Notes: generated by a model not told the origin, from the letters alone. Counted from the first letter of the stretch, positions 36,416 to 46,016 are shown. The stretch is 64,000 nucleotides of DNA from Sutcliffiella rhizosphaerae (GCF_917563925.1 NZ_CAKJTJ010000020.1:1-64000), one strand, 5' to 3'. Translations and numbers: made by a program.

Positions 36416-36443
36416 TTTCGATAAAGAAATTCCGATTTCCTGC
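36416..36443 (-). promoter_or_regulatory. Sigma-H-type promoter of spoIIA
   Basis: GCAGGAAAT at 36435-36443, 12 bases, ATCGAAA at 36416-36422 on the minus strand, matching RNAGGAWWW and RNNGAAW. B. subtilis spoIIA is also transcribed by sigma-H. Confidence 0.78.
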
Positions 36444-36509
36444 CTGCAGACAAAACTAGTGGTATTTCGCTAAAATGTATAAGGAATCTGCTCACTCTCA
36501 TTCAAACCC

Positions 36510-37673
36510 TTACTCTACTTTAGTGAAACTTCCCATTGAACGCTTGAACAGCTGCCACCAGTTTGCTTCTTTGCTGTCTTGCCCAGCAACCAAATTACTT
36601 TGTGAAAGGATTTTCCCGTCTTTCTTCAGTACGATGATTCCAACTTTATCTCCCTTTTTTACGGGAGCTTTTACTTTGTCATCGACTTTAATTTCTTTTA
36701 CAACATCATCCACATTCTCGCCCTTTTTCGTCAGAATGGAAATAGGTTCACTTGTCACTGCGTCTACTTCCTTTTTGGAACCTTTACTAATATCGACTTT
36801 TTCCAAAGCAACATTTCGTTCATACATTGGATGGGTCTTATAATGGCTGAAAGCAAAATCCAACATGTTTGTAATTTGAGCATTTCTGTCCTTTGGTGTT
36901 GGTGCCCCAAAAACAACTGCAATTACTCGCATATTATCTTTTTTTGCTGTTGCAGTTAAGCAGTATTTCGCTTCAGAAGTAAAACCTGTTTTTACTCCAT
37001 CTACTCCTGGATAAAATTTAACTAATTTGTTCGTATTAACTAACCAGAACTTTTTATCTGTGTTTTGACGGAGGTAGTCTTCATATTGACCTGTATATTT
37101 AGTTATTTTTTCGTACTTTAACAGCTCTTTCGCCATGACAGCCATATCGTTTGCTGTGCTGTAGTGGTTTTTATCCGGTAAACCTGTTGGATTTTGAAAA
37201 AGTGTATTTTCAAGCCCAAGTTCTTTTACTTTTGAATTCATCATTTCAACAAATGCTTCTTCAGATCCGGCAATTCTTTCCGCCATCGCAACAGATGCAT
37301 CATTTCCGGAAGCAATAGCAATACCCCGAAGCATTTCATCGGTAGTCATTTCTTCTCCTGCCTCGAGGAATATCTGTGAACCTCCCATGGATGCAGCATA
37401 TTCACTTGTTCTTATTTTTTCATCCCAAGATAGTTTGCCTTTATCGATGGCTTCCATTATTAATAGCATTGTCATTATCTTTGTCATACTCGCTGGTGGT
37501 AGCTTTTCGTGTCCATTTTTTTCATATAACACTTGTCCAGTGTCACGTTCAATTAAAATCGCAGATCTTGCATTTTCTGTAAGTTTAATCCCTTTTTCTT
37601 CAGCCCCTACAATCGGACTATACGCGGAAAAAGTAAAAGCAATGATTATTATTGCAGCTAAAAACTTTTTCAT
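36510..37673 (-). CDS. dacF: D-alanyl-D-alanine carboxypeptidase DacF
   Basis: A 387-residue penicillin-binding protein (B. subtilis DacF has 389). The signal peptide ends near residue 24 (VGAEEK). Motifs: Ser62-x-x-Lys65 (SMTK), ASGNDASVA, VKTGFTSEAKYCL. It trims spore peptidoglycan in the forespore. The start at 37673 (MKKFLAAIIII) lies seven bases after GGAGG; an ATG one codon earlier is only four bases away. As in B. subtilis it directly precedes spoIIAA and may read through into it late in sporulation. Confidence 0.95.
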   Translation of the reverse strand: MKKFLAAIIIIAFTFSAYSPIVGAEEKGIKLTENARSAILIERDTGQVLYEKNGHEKLPPASMTKIMTMLLIMEAIDKGKLSWDEKIRTSEYAASMGGSQIFLEAGEEMTTDEMLRGIAIASGNDASVAMAERIAGSEEAFVEMMNSKVKELGLENTLFQNPTGLPDKNHYSTANDMAVMAKELLKYEKITKYTGQYEDYLRQNTDKKFWLVNTNKLVKFYPGVDGVKTGFTSEAKYCLTATAKKDNMRVIAVVFGAPTPKDRNAQITNMLDFAFSHYKTHPMYERNVALEKVDISKGSKKEVDAVTSEPISILTKKGENVDDVVKEIKVDDKVKAPVKKGDKVGIIVLKKDGKILSQSNLVAGQDSKEANWWQLFKRSMGSFTKVE

Positions 37674-37811
37674 CATGAGACCTCCAATCATATTCCATAC
37701 TTCCCATTTTTTCCTATTTGTTTCTTTTTATACGAAAATTTGGAAATGAAAAGAAATTTCCTTCAGCTGCGAGTTTGATTTACAAATATGATTATTATTC
37801 ACGTCAAAGCC

Positions 37812-37848
37812 AAAAAAAATAGCAGCCCCACTCTTCTGAGGGACTGCT
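37812..37848 (-). terminator. Terminator of drm-pupG-pdp
   Basis: Arms 37821-37829 and 37840-37848 with one mismatch and an eight-T run (37812-37819) on the minus strand. Confidence 0.87.
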
Positions 37849-37861
37849 TTTAATTACTATA

Positions 37862-39166
37862 TTACTCTGAAATAGTATCGTAAACTAGTGGTGGAACAGT
37901 TACATCACTATTTACCACTTTGATGCTTTCATATAACGCTTCTTTCACTTTCGTAATATCTTTTTGATTGCTGTGAATAGTTGCTAATGATTCGCCAGCC
38001 TCTACTCTCTCACCGATTTTCTTCCTAAGTACGATTCCAACTGCAAGGTCGATTTCAGAATCCTTTGTTGCACGCCCTGCACCTAATAGCATTGCAGCAG
38101 TACCAACCGAATCTGCGACGATTTCTGAAACGACTCCAGCTTCTTTCGCTTCTAGCTCTAAAACATATTTCGCTTGTGGTAATTTTTCTGGGTTATCAAC
38201 AACTGATGCATCTCCACCCTGTGCTTCAAGGAATGTTTTTAACGTATCGATTGCTGCGCCTGAATGAATTACTTCCTCAAGCATGGCACGAGCTTCCTCA
38301 AGAGTAGATGCTTTTTCTGCTAATAGAACCATATAACTACCAAGAACTAAGCATAATTCCTCTAAATCTTTTGGCCCTTTTCCACGCAAAGTATCAATTG
38401 CTTCTTTAATTTCAAGTGCGTTGCCTATCGCATAACCTAGAGGCTGACTCATATCTGATATAACAGCCATCGTTCTGCGGCCAACATTATTTCCGATATC
38501 TACCATTGCTTTTGCAAGTTTCTTCGCTTCATCCAAATCTTTCATGAAAGCTCCGGCGCCAGTTTTCACATCAAGTACTATTGCGTCGGCACCAGCTGCG
38601 ATTTTTTTACTCATAATGGAGCTAGCAATCAATGGAATGCTATTGACCGTTGCAGTTACATCGCGCAGTGCATAAAGCTTTTTGTCGGCAGGAGTCAGGT
38701 TTCCGCTCTGTCCGATGACTGCCACTTTGTTTTTGTTCACATAATCAATAAACTCTTGGTTATCGATTTCGACGTGGAAGCCAGGTACTGATTCTAATTT
38801 GTCAATCGTTCCACCAGTGTGGCCGAGACCACGACCACTCATTTTTGCAACTGGTACGCCTACAGCTGCTACAAGTGGGGCAAGAACAAGTGTAGTTGTA
38901 TCACCTACACCACCAGTACTGTGCTTATCTACTTTAATTCCCTCAATTGCAGAAAGATCAATTGTATCACCAGAGTGGACCATAGCCATGGTGAGATCTG
39001 CTCTTTCCTGATCGCTCATTCCTCGGAAGAAGATAGCCATTGCAAAAGCACTCATTTGATAATCTGGAATTGATTCATCTGTGAAGCCTTTAACGATATG
39101 TTGTATTTCCTCTGTAGTTAATTCTTTTCCGTCACGTTTCTTTTGAATAAGGTCTACCATTCTCAT
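37862..39166 (-). CDS. pdp: Pyrimidine-nucleoside phosphorylase
   Basis: A 434-residue enzyme, the same length as in B. subtilis. It cleaves uridine, deoxyuridine and thymidine to base and sugar 1-phosphate. Motifs: [20 protein letters not shown], the phosphate-binding [19 protein letters not shown] and [23 protein letters not shown] precedes the ATG. It is the third gene of the nucleoside catabolism operon. The ribose 1-phosphate goes to Drm upstream. Confidence 0.96.
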   Translation of the reverse strand: MRMVDLIQKKRDGKELTTEEIQHIVKGFTDESIPDYQMSAFAMAIFFRGMSDQERADLTMAMVHSGDTIDLSAIEGIKVDKHSTGGVGDTTTLVLAPLVAAVGVPVAKMSGRGLGHTGGTIDKLESVPGFHVEIDNQEFIDYVNKNKVAVIGQSGNLTPADKKLYALRDVTATVNSIPLIASSIMSKKIAAGADAIVLDVKTGAGAFMKDLDEAKKLAKAMVDIGNNVGRRTMAVISDMSQPLGYAIGNALEIKEAIDTLRGKGPKDLEELCLVLGSYMVLLAEKASTLEEARAMLEEVIHSGAAIDTLKTFLEAQGGDASVVDNPEKLPQAKYVLELEAKEAGVVSEIVADSVGTAAMLLGAGRATKDSEIDLAVGIVLRKKIGERVEAGESLATIHSNQKDITKVKEALYESIKVVNSDVTVPPLVYDTISE

Positions 39167-39195
39167 CCTGAAACACCTCTTCTCGAAATATTAAA

Positions 39196-40011
39196 TTACA
39201 TGCTTTTCACAATTGTTTTTACAAATTGAAGGAAGTTAGCTTTTACCATTTCTGTTGTCTCCATTACCTCATCATGAGTTAATGGCTGATCAAGTATTCC
39301 AGCAGCCATGTTTGAAATACATGAGATTCCTAAAACTTTCATCTCACTATGACGAGCTACAATTACTTCAGGGACTGTCGACATACCTACTGCGTCACCA
39401 CCTAATGTACGAAGCATTCTTACTTCTGCTGGCGTCTCATAAGATGGACCAGTATTTCCAACATAAACTCCCTCTTGCACTTTAAGTCCGATCTGTGCCG
39501 CTACGTCTTTAGCAAGCTTACGAAGTTCTTTACAATACGGTTCAGACATATCTGGAAAACGCGCACCTAATTCATTATTGTTTGGCCCAATCAACGGATT
39601 CGTACCCATGTTATTAATGTGGTCCGTTAATATCATAAGGTCGCCAGCTTCAAAACTTTCGTTTACCCCACCAGCAGCATTGGTCACAATTAATTTCTCC
39701 ACACCTAAATATTTCATTACACGCACTGGAAAAGTTACTTTGTCCATTGCATACCCTTCATAGAAGTGAAAACGACCTTGCATGGCGATTACAGTTTTTC
39801 CTTCTAATTCACCAATAACAAGCTGTCCGGCATGGCCTTCTACAGTAGATACAGGAAATTCTGGGATTTCCTGATACGGAATAACCGTAGGATTTTGGAT
39901 TTCTTCAGCTAATACGCCAAGGCCAGACCCTAAGATGAGCCCAATTTGTGGTGTATTGGATAGTTTTTCCTTGATATAATCTGCTGATTTTTTGATTGCT
40001 TCCAAATTCAT
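39196..40011 (-). CDS. pupG: Purine-nucleoside phosphorylase I
   Basis: A 271-residue trimeric-type purine-nucleoside phosphorylase (guanosine and inosine to base and ribose 1-phosphate). Motifs: IGLILGSGLGVLAEEIQNP, the phosphate-site MQGRFHFYEGYAMDKV, and the catalytic VTNAAGGVNESF; the C-terminal GMSTVPEVIVARHSEMKVLG is conserved. It lies 12 bases after drm and 30 bases before pdp. AGGGGA-like site precedes the ATG. Confidence 0.95.
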   Translation of the reverse strand: MNLEAIKKSADYIKEKLSNTPQIGLILGSGLGVLAEEIQNPTVIPYQEIPEFPVSTVEGHAGQLVIGELEGKTVIAMQGRFHFYEGYAMDKVTFPVRVMKYLGVEKLIVTNAAGGVNESFEAGDLMILTDHINNMGTNPLIGPNNNELGARFPDMSEPYCKELRKLAKDVAAQIGLKVQEGVYVGNTGPSYETPAEVRMLRTLGGDAVGMSTVPEVIVARHSEMKVLGISCISNMAAGILDQPLTHDEVMETTEMVKANFLQFVKTIVKSM

Positions 40012-40023
40012 TTTTATCTCCCC

Positions 40024-41208
40024 TTAATTTAAGTCTGGTAAAAAGCTTTTTCCGTGCGTTGGCATTTTTATGTTAAAGTTGTCCGCGATTGTCGCACCAA
40101 TATCTGCAAATGTTTTACGAGTTTCTAACGGTTTGCCTTCTTGATGCTGCGGTGAATATACTAATAACGGAACAAACTCACGAGTATGATCAGTACCAGG
40201 GAATGTTGGATCATTCCCATGATCTGCCGTCACGATTAACAAATCTTGATTAGTAAGGTTCGCAATAACTTCAGGGAGTCGTGCATCATATTCCTCTAAT
40301 GCTTTCCCATACCCTTCTGGATCCCTTCTGTGTCCATAAAGTGCATCGAAATCCACAAGATTTAAAAAGCTAATACCTGTAAAATTCATCTCTGTTGTCT
40401 CGACAAGTTTGTCCATGCCATCCATGTTAGATACGGTGCGCATTGATTTTGTAACACCTTCTCCATCGAATATATCAGAGATTTTCCCTATGGAAATAAC
40501 ATCATATCCACTATCTTTTAATTCATTCATAACAGTACGTTCAAATGGTTTTAGTGCATAGTCATGTCGATTAGAGGTACGTTGCCAATTTCCGGCCTCA
40601 CCTACAAAAGGACGTGCTATGATACGTCCAACCATGTATTTTTCATCGAGAGTAAGTTCACGAGCAATTTTACAAATCTGATAAAGTTCTTCAAGTGGAA
40701 CAACTTCCTCATGTGCGGCAATTTGAAGGACGGAATCTGCGGATGTATACACAATTAAGGCACCCGTTTCCACATGTTCTTGGCCAAGCTGATCAAGAAT
40801 TTCGGTTCCGCTAGCAGGAATATTACCAATTACTTTTCTACCTGAACGTTCTTCAAGCTCTTGAATTAGTTCAGCAGGAAATCCTTCTGGAAACACACGG
40901 AATGGCGTATCAATCCTTAGCCCCATAATCTCCCAGTGTCCAGTCATGGTGTCTTTTCCGCTTGATGCCTCTTCCATTTTAGTATAAAAAGCAATCGGTT
41001 TTTCTGCTTTAGGTACCCCTTTTATATTTTCTATATTACTAAGTCCAAGCTTAGCCATATTTGGCATGTTCAATCCTTTTAGATGATTTGCTATATGCCC
41101 TAATGTATCTGCTCCTATGTCACCAAACTTGTCTGCATCTGGAGCCTCACCAATTCCAACAGAATCCATTACAACAAGGAATACTCTTTTATATGTATAT
41201 GAACTCAT
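40024..41208 (-). CDS. drm: Phosphopentomutase
   Basis: A 394-residue metal enzyme of the alkaline phosphatase superfamily, same length as B. subtilis Drm. It interconverts ribose 1- and 5-phosphate. Conserved: [34 protein letters not shown] with the catalytic Thr, and [20 protein letters not shown]. The start at 41208 follows CAGGAGG; the frame continues to 41280 without a site. It is first in the operon and lies near a partial cre. Confidence 0.96.
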   Translation of the reverse strand: MSSYTYKRVFLVVMDSVGIGEAPDADKFGDIGADTLGHIANHLKGLNMPNMAKLGLSNIENIKGVPKAEKPIAFYTKMEEASSGKDTMTGHWEIMGLRIDTPFRVFPEGFPAELIQELEERSGRKVIGNIPASGTEILDQLGQEHVETGALIVYTSADSVLQIAAHEEVVPLEELYQICKIARELTLDEKYMVGRIIARPFVGEAGNWQRTSNRHDYALKPFERTVMNELKDSGYDVISIGKISDIFDGEGVTKSMRTVSNMDGMDKLVETTEMNFTGISFLNLVDFDALYGHRRDPEGYGKALEEYDARLPEVIANLTNQDLLIVTADHGNDPTFPGTDHTREFVPLLVYSPQHQEGKPLETRKTFADIGATIADNFNIKMPTHGKSFLPDLN

Positions 41209-41329
41209 CAAACATACCTCCTGCAATTTCGATCTATTTTTACTTTTCGTATTTTCCCCTTTTTCGTTGAGGATAGTCATTCAAGATAGACTTTCACTTG
41301 TCAGAAGTCTGACCTCTATTACTAGTATA

Positions 41330-41343
41330 AACAAGCGCTTTCA
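41330..41343 (-). promoter_or_regulatory. Partial CcpA (cre) site of drm-pupG-pdp
   Basis: The 14-mer TGAAAGCGCTTGTT on the minus strand overlaps a TTGAAA -35-like hexamer (41339-41344). The core AAGCGCTT and the TGAAA half match cre, the right half is poor. The equivalent B. subtilis operon is catabolite repressed. Confidence 0.5.
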
Positions 41344-41386
41344 AACTTGCAATTATAAATTAGAAAAAGTCCATACTTTAATCAGC

Positions 41387-41429
41387 AAAAAAAGACTGTT
41401 CCACAATTTTTATATGTAAACAGTCTTTT
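41387..41429 (-). terminator. Terminator of xerD
   Basis: A 10-bp stem (41391-41400 with 41419-41428) and a T-run on the minus strand. It is close to the xerD stop. Confidence 0.85.
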
Positions 41430-41446
41430 CCATTAGCCAATTATTT

Positions 41447-42337
41447 TTATGCTCTTGGATGGAATCTAGAATATACATCTTTCATTCTATTTTTTGTTAC
41501 ATGTGTATATATTTGTGTGGTAGATATATCAGCATGTCCAAGCATTTCCTGAACTGCCCTTAAGTCAGCACCGTTTTCCAAGAGGTGCGTAGCAAAGGAA
41601 TGCCTTAACGTATGAGGAGTTAATTCTTTTTCTATTCCTGCTTCCTTGGTCAACTTTTTGAGAATTTTCCAAAATCCTTGTCTCGATAAACGATTTCCGA
41701 GATGATTAAGAAACAGTGCATCCGTAGTTTTCTTCTTTCTTAATTGTGGACGACTTTCTTCTATATATATTTGGATGGCTTCTTGAGCTAATTTTCCTAG
41801 AGGAATAATCCGTTCTTTATTTCCTTTTCCGATACAGCGAATAAATCCCATGGCTAAATGAACATCACTTACATTCAGTGAAATCAATTCGGATACTCTT
41901 ATTCCGGTCGCATACAAAAGCTCCAACATAGCTTTATCCCTTTTCCCGTACATTTTATGAACATCAGGAACTTCCAACAACGCTTGAACTTCTTCCACCG
42001 CTAGAACTTGAGGAAGCTTTTGTTCTTGCTTTGGTCGATCGATATGTACTGTTGGATCTTGATTGGTTACCTTTTCCCGAAGCAAAAATTGATGAAAGGA
42101 ACGGATAGATGCAATGTGGCGTGCGATGGTCTTAGATGACTTTCCATTTTCATTCAAAAATTTCAAGAATTGAAGAATGGTAGTCCTAGAGACTTCATCA
42201 AGAGTGTGGATTTCCTCCACATTTTTAATAAAAAGAATATATGATTTCAAATCTCGTTCATAAGAAACCACTGTATTATTCGCCAGGCCTTTTTCTACCA
42301 TTAAAAAATGAATAAAGTCTTTTAATTGATCACGCAA
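41447..42337 (-). CDS. xerD: Site-specific tyrosine recombinase XerD
   Basis: A 296-residue tyrosine recombinase, the length of B. subtilis XerD (RipX). With CodV/XerC it resolves chromosome dimers at dif. Catalytic residues are in [52 protein letters not shown] and [19 protein letters not shown]. The start is a TTG with GGGGAG upstream. It lies seven bases after yqzK in the usual fur-yqzK-xerD order. Confidence 0.95.
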   Translation of the reverse strand: MRDQLKDFIHFLMVEKGLANNTVVSYERDLKSYILFIKNVEEIHTLDEVSRTTILQFLKFLNENGKSSKTIARHIASIRSFHQFLLREKVTNQDPTVHIDRPKQEQKLPQVLAVEEVQALLEVPDVHKMYGKRDKAMLELLYATGIRVSELISLNVSDVHLAMGFIRCIGKGNKERIIPLGKLAQEAIQIYIEESRPQLRKKKTTDALFLNHLGNRLSRQGFWKILKKLTKEAGIEKELTPHTLRHSFATHLLENGADLRAVQEMLGHADISTTQIYTHVTKNRMKDVYSRFHPRA

Positions 42338-42343
42338 TATTTT

Positions 42344-42571
42344 CTACTCCCCGTAATGGTAGAAAAACAATAAGCGTTGTAGCCAACCCTCATCTCTTTC
42401 TTCCACCATTTTTGTCACTTTAACCGCCGCTCCTTCAGGTTCATCGTAGCGATGGTAATTTTGGTACTCCTGATTTATCCACAAGATTCCATAATAAAAT
42501 AACACTGTACAGCCTGTAAATAAAATAAATACCTTTATTGTATTATAGCATGAATCCAAAAAATTCTTCAT
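42344..42571 (-). CDS. yqzK: DUF4227 protein YqzK
   Basis: A 75-residue protein with one TM helix near residues 10-28 (IKVFILFTGCTVLFYYGIL) followed by YHRYDEPEGAAVKV, the DUF4227 signature, and a charged end. Function unknown. The start at 42571 follows TTGGAGGAG. It lies between fur and xerD as in B. subtilis. Confidence 0.85.
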   Translation of the reverse strand: MKNFLDSCYNTIKVFILFTGCTVLFYYGILWINQEYQNYHRYDEPEGAAVKVTKMVEERDEGWLQRLLFFYHYGE

Positions 42572-42644
42572 GAGAAACTCCTCCAAACTTGTCTTAGTAA
42601 AAGCTATGACAATTTACAGAAGTTTTATACCTGATTTGCAAAGA

Positions 42645-42679
42645 AAAAACCTTTTCCAACTTTGTTTGGAAAAGGTTTA
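42645..42679 (-). terminator. Terminator of fur
   Basis: A perfect 12-bp stem (42649-42660 with 42667-42678) and a T-run on the minus strand. It includes the fur stop codon. Confidence 0.88.
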
Positions 42680-43144
42680 TGTATTCTCACTATCATCATC
42701 TTTTTCAGAATCTTGACAACGATGACAAATCCCATGAAATGTCAATCTATGATCTTTTATTTTAAAATTCCAATCTCGTTCAACGATTGCTTCCACATCT
42801 TCAAGTAAATCGTCTTGAATTTCGTCCACAGCGCCACACTCTATGCAAACTAAGTGATGATGAAAGTGTTTGGCACCTTCTTGGCGTAAATCATATCGTG
42901 ATACTCCGTCACCAAAATTAATTTTATCGACAATTTTGAGTTCTGTTAGCAGTTCCAGCGTACGGTATACCGTAGCAAGTCCAATCTCTGGTGATTTTTC
43001 TTTAACGAGGAGGTATACATCTTCCGCACTCAAATGATCCTCTTCATGCTCAAGTAACACTCGGACGGTGGATTCCCGCTGAGGAGTAAGCTTGTAGCTT
43101 GCAGAATGCAGCAGCTTTTTTATACGATCTATTCTATTTTCCAA
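42677..43144 (-). CDS. fur: Ferric uptake regulator Fur
   Basis: A 155-residue metal-dependent repressor of iron-uptake genes. The N-terminal winged helix reads YKLTPQRESTVRVLLEHEED and IGLATVYRTLELLTELKIVD; metal ligands are in KHFHHHLVCIECGAVDEIQ and in the C-terminal CHRCQD. Near-identical start to B. subtilis Fur. The start is a TTG with GGGAGGGA upstream. A PerR-like box lies just upstream of the promoter, as in B. subtilis where PerR controls fur. Confidence 0.97.
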   Translation of the reverse strand: MENRIDRIKKLLHSASYKLTPQRESTVRVLLEHEEDHLSAEDVYLLVKEKSPEIGLATVYRTLELLTELKIVDKINFGDGVSRYDLRQEGAKHFHHHLVCIECGAVDEIQDDLLEDVEAIVERDWNFKIKDHRLTFHGICHRCQDSEKDDDSENT

Positions 43145-43173
43145 CTATCGTCCCTCCCTCGCTCTACCACTAT

Positions 43174-43202
43174 ATTTTAGCGAATGGGAGAAGAACTGTC
43201 AA
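43174..43202 (-). promoter_or_regulatory. Sigma-A promoter of fur
   Basis: TTGACA at 43197-43202, 17 bases, TAAAAT at 43174-43179 on the minus strand, 30 bases ahead of the start codon. Confidence 0.8.
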
Positions 43203-43207
43203 AGAAA

Positions 43208-43222
43208 AAATAATCATTATAA
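43208..43222 (-). promoter_or_regulatory. PerR-like box of fur
   Basis: TTATAATGATTATTT matches 13 of 15 bases of the Per box (TTATAATNATTATAA). It touches the upstream edge of the fur -35 hexamer, so binding there could reduce fur transcription. Confidence 0.65.
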
Positions 43223-43272
43223 ATAAGGGGAAGTGAGAAGTGATTTTTTCAATAATTATTATTAACTGATTA

Positions 43273-43914
43273 TTAATCCAATAAAGAAACAACTGATTTC
43301 ATGAATACAGGGGAAGCGAATGCCTCTATTAGTGAAGCAGCAACAAGCAACATTAGAATCACTCCCATTGCCATACTGTAACGGATAAATTGTTGAAAAA
43401 ATGGTTCTTGTATCCGTTTAACAAATTGTTGTCTTATCATTTTCAAGGTGAACGCAACTGACAATGCCCCAATAATGATATACGCTGGGATAGAAATCAT
43501 ATTTTGGGGCAGAATCGCCACAAAGGATAATAAAAACCCTTTCCAACTTAATTGGTTTACAAGGAAACCTACAGTAAAGCCCACTACTACCCCTTTTAAA
43601 AAGAGCAGTACCAAAATAACAGGGAGTCCAATGATAGAAATTCCTAGTACCCACATTAACAGAACGTATTTTATATTATGAAAATAACTTTGAAAAAATA
43701 TATCCTTTTGGTTAGCTATGTGTCCTTCTTCGACTTGTCCGAAGAACCGGCTTATATAGACAAACAGATCCTGTTTTTGTGAAAAATTCATACTATTGAC
43801 GACTATTGCCCCAAAAATTACTCCCATAAAAAATAGCACCACAATAAATAAATACAATGATGAATGCTCTTTTAAATGACCTAGTAAAACGGTGAACCGC
43901 GACTGTTTTTTCAT
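43273..43914 (-). CDS. spoIIM: Stage II sporulation protein M
   Basis: A 213-residue polytopic membrane protein (B. subtilis SpoIIM has 214). It forms the septal-peptidoglycan-degrading complex with SpoIID and SpoIIP during engulfment. Helices with VLFFMGVIFGAIVVNS, GISIIGLPVILVLLFLKG and the charged FLVNQLSWKGFLLSFVAILP region. The ATG follows AGGAGG and overlaps no neighbour. A sigma-E-type promoter lies upstream. Confidence 0.94.
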   Translation of the reverse strand: MKKQSRFTVLLGHLKEHSSLYLFIVVLFFMGVIFGAIVVNSMNFSQKQDLFVYISRFFGQVEEGHIANQKDIFFQSYFHNIKYVLLMWVLGISIIGLPVILVLLFLKGVVVGFTVGFLVNQLSWKGFLLSFVAILPQNMISIPAYIIIGALSVAFTLKMIRQQFVKRIQEPFFQQFIRYSMAMGVILMLLVAASLIEAFASPVFMKSVVSLLD

Positions 43915-43945
43915 CTCTCATTTCCTCCTATCATACACATACTAG

Positions 43946-43974
43946 ATTGTATGATAGAGTCAGAGAAGTATGAC
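43946..43974 (-). promoter_or_regulatory. Sigma-E-type promoter of spoIIM
   Basis: On the minus strand GTCATACT at 43967-43974, 13 bases, then CATACAAT at 43946-43953. The -10 is a perfect match and the -35 has one mismatch. About 32 bases ahead of the gene. Confidence 0.78.
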
Positions 43975-44014
43975 TGCTTGAATAAAGAAAAATGAGGAAT
44001 ATATCCATTGCTTT

Positions 44015-45190
44015 TTAGTTACCCTTAATACTACCGAACTTTCCCCCACCACCTGCCTGAAAGGATAACTTTCCATTCCTGGCAGCAATAATTAAAGAGG
44101 CTATCTTTTTTCCAGCTACTTCCTCAAGTTCCGCTTGAGTAGCTTGATGTAAAATCCCCATCTCCGTGCCAAAAACGCTTCTTAATTTTGCCAACGTTTT
44201 AGGGCCTACCCCAGGAATAAAATCAAGGGGTACTTGATGAATGTATGGTGGTCTTTTTCTTATATTCTCTGATGTTACGGCACGATTTGACAATTCAATA
44301 ATCCTGCTTGAAACCCCTTTTACAAACCGGGTATTTCCGCAGTGTAAACAAGTTCGGGAAGTAATATCAAATTGGCCAAAACACTGGTCACAAACAGTTG
44401 TAAAATACTTTCCTAGCTTTGGACTTAGCCCAAAATTCGCAATAACTTTCCGTCCTTCTTTTTCCTGTAATGCTAATCGAAATTCCTCAAAACTCGGATC
44501 TTTCATTCGTACTTTCTGATATTCACGTGCTATCTTTCCGACTGAATGTGCGTCAGAATTTGAAAGAAAAGAGTATGAATCAAGTTCACTTAACGCATTA
44601 GCCATGGAGGTGTCAGCACTTAAGCCCAGTTCGATTCCATCTATTAATGCTGGATCAAATACTTCCGTTAAACTCTTGTTAACCCCTTTCCCATACAAGC
44701 TTTTAAATGGGGTAAAAACATGTGCTGGGATAAACAATCCTCTAAGTTCTCTTACTTTCTGTTGGACATTTTTTGCAGATTCATACACACGCTGTGTGGA
44801 TAGAGTAATATTCTTCATTCTTTTTCCCAACCAGTTCGAGAAATCTATCATTCGTTCAACAGTCGGCATATAACAGAGGACATGAATAAGTCCCTGACAG
44901 TTTTCATCGAAGATTTCAATCTCTGCACCTAATATAAGGGTAAGTTCGTTAATACGGACACCGCCACCTTCTAGTTCAGTAATATCACTATTTGCAAGTC
45001 CATGACGTAGCTCTATTAACACCTCAGGCACTTGGCAATCAATCACCCCTACCATATCTAGACCCTTTTTGTTTTGTGCCTCATCTAGAACAGCCTCTAA
45101 TGTCATTTTGTTGGAAGCAGTAATTTTGACTGGCTTACCACTGGTTGTTCTGCCCAAATGAATATGATAATCTGCAAAATAATCCTTCAT
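44015..45190 (-). CDS. yqxK: Endonuclease Q family protein (YqxK homologue)
   Basis: A 391-residue DNA repair protein. The N-terminal PHP-type domain has DYHIHLGRTTSGKPVKI, then conserved FIPAHVFTPF and FLSNSDAHSVGKIAREY; next a zinc ribbon (CDQCFGQFDITSRTCLHCG) and, at about residues 323-345, a helix-hairpin-helix (LDFIPGVGPKTLAKLRSVF). Known EndoQ proteins nick DNA 5' to deaminated bases. The position between spoIIM and nudF matches B. subtilis yqxK. The ATG follows a weak site about nine bases after nudF. Confidence 0.9.
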   Translation of the reverse strand: MKDYFADYHIHLGRTTSGKPVKITASNKMTLEAVLDEAQNKKGLDMVGVIDCQVPEVLIELRHGLANSDITELEGGGVRINELTLILGAEIEIFDENCQGLIHVLCYMPTVERMIDFSNWLGKRMKNITLSTQRVYESAKNVQQKVRELRGLFIPAHVFTPFKSLYGKGVNKSLTEVFDPALIDGIELGLSADTSMANALSELDSYSFLSNSDAHSVGKIAREYQKVRMKDPSFEEFRLALQEKEGRKVIANFGLSPKLGKYFTTVCDQCFGQFDITSRTCLHCGNTRFVKGVSSRIIELSNRAVTSENIRKRPPYIHQVPLDFIPGVGPKTLAKLRSVFGTEMGILHQATQAELEEVAGKKIASLIIAARNGKLSFQAGGGGKFGSIKGN

Positions 45191-45198
45191 GTTAGTAC

Positions 45199-45750
45199 CT
45201 ACTTTCCAAGCAATGTTTTCATTTGCCAGTACTGAACTGCGTATGCAGTCTTTGCATCATAAATATCCTTTTTCTCAATGAGCTCCAACGCTTCCTCTAG
45301 TGTTACCTCAAGAAGTTCAACAAATTCGTCTTCGTCTAGTTGATGCTCCTCGGTATCTTTTCTCAACCCTTTAGTAATGAACAAATGCACTAGCTCATCA
45401 GCAAATCCTGGTGATGTGTAAAAAGAAATTAATGGTTCAAGCTCATCACAGGTATAGCCTGTCTCTTCCTGAAGCTCTCGCTTTGCCGTCACCATTGCTT
45501 TTTCCCCTTTTTCTAGTTTCCCTGCCGGAATTTCAACTAAAATCTTTTCCATCGCTTTTCGGTATTGACGAACCATCACCATTTTGTTTTCATCTGTTAT
45601 TGCAATAATCGCTACTGCACCAGGATGTTTAATTATTTCACGTTTGCTAGTTTTTCCATTGGGAAGCTCTACATCTTCTAAATATAATTCAATAATTCTG
45701 CCTTCAAATAGTTTTTCACTATGTAATGTTTTTTCTTCTAATTGATCCAT
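45199..45750 (-). CDS. nudF: ADP-ribose pyrophosphatase NudF
   Basis: A 183-residue Nudix hydrolase that splits ADP-ribose to AMP and ribose 5-phosphate. The Nudix box EIPAGKLEKGEKAMVTAKRE continues into LQEETGYTCDELEPL and is complete. The start at 45750 (MDQLEEKTLHSEKLFEG) follows AAGGAGTG, and the frame runs to 45822 without a site. Divergent from mciZ. Confidence 0.94.
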   Translation of the reverse strand: MDQLEEKTLHSEKLFEGRIIELYLEDVELPNGKTSKREIIKHPGAVAIIAITDENKMVMVRQYRKAMEKILVEIPAGKLEKGEKAMVTAKRELQEETGYTCDELEPLISFYTSPGFADELVHLFITKGLRKDTEEHQLDEDEFVELLEVTLEEALELIEKKDIYDAKTAYAVQYWQMKTLLGK

Positions 45751-45823
45751 TGTGAACACTCCTTGTTCTGATATGTCGCAATTCTTCATACATTCTACCA
45801 TACAATGAGGAGGAGGAGACAAA

Positions 45824-45955
45824 GTGAAGATTTATGTCCGTCCTAACAATATTGTAATGGTAGGAAAAGCTTGGGAAATCAGAAGCAAATTAAGAGAATT
45901 TGCACTTCATCATGTATATGTGACAACTTGTATTAATGCTCTTAAAGAAGAATAA
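45824..45955 (+). CDS. mciZ: Z-ring formation inhibitor MciZ
   Basis: A 43-residue peptide encoded from the GTG at 45824 to TAA at 45953-45955, behind a very strong GAGGAGGAG site. Residues 9-22 (NIVMVGKAWEIRSK) closely match VVLVGKAWEIRAK of B. subtilis MciZ (40 residues). MciZ binds FtsZ in the mother cell and blocks Z-ring assembly during sporulation. The order nudF-mciZ-yqkF is the same as in B. subtilis. CATACATT and CATACAAT just upstream look like sigma-E -10 boxes, though no good -35 was found. Confidence 0.85.
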   Translation: MKIYVRPNNIVMVGKAWEIRSKLREFALHHVYVTTCINALKEE

Positions 45956-46016
45956 GTGTCATCATTTGTAGCTTGGCCCTACTTTTCGATAAACTATCTA
46001 AAAAGGAGGGCTTTTT

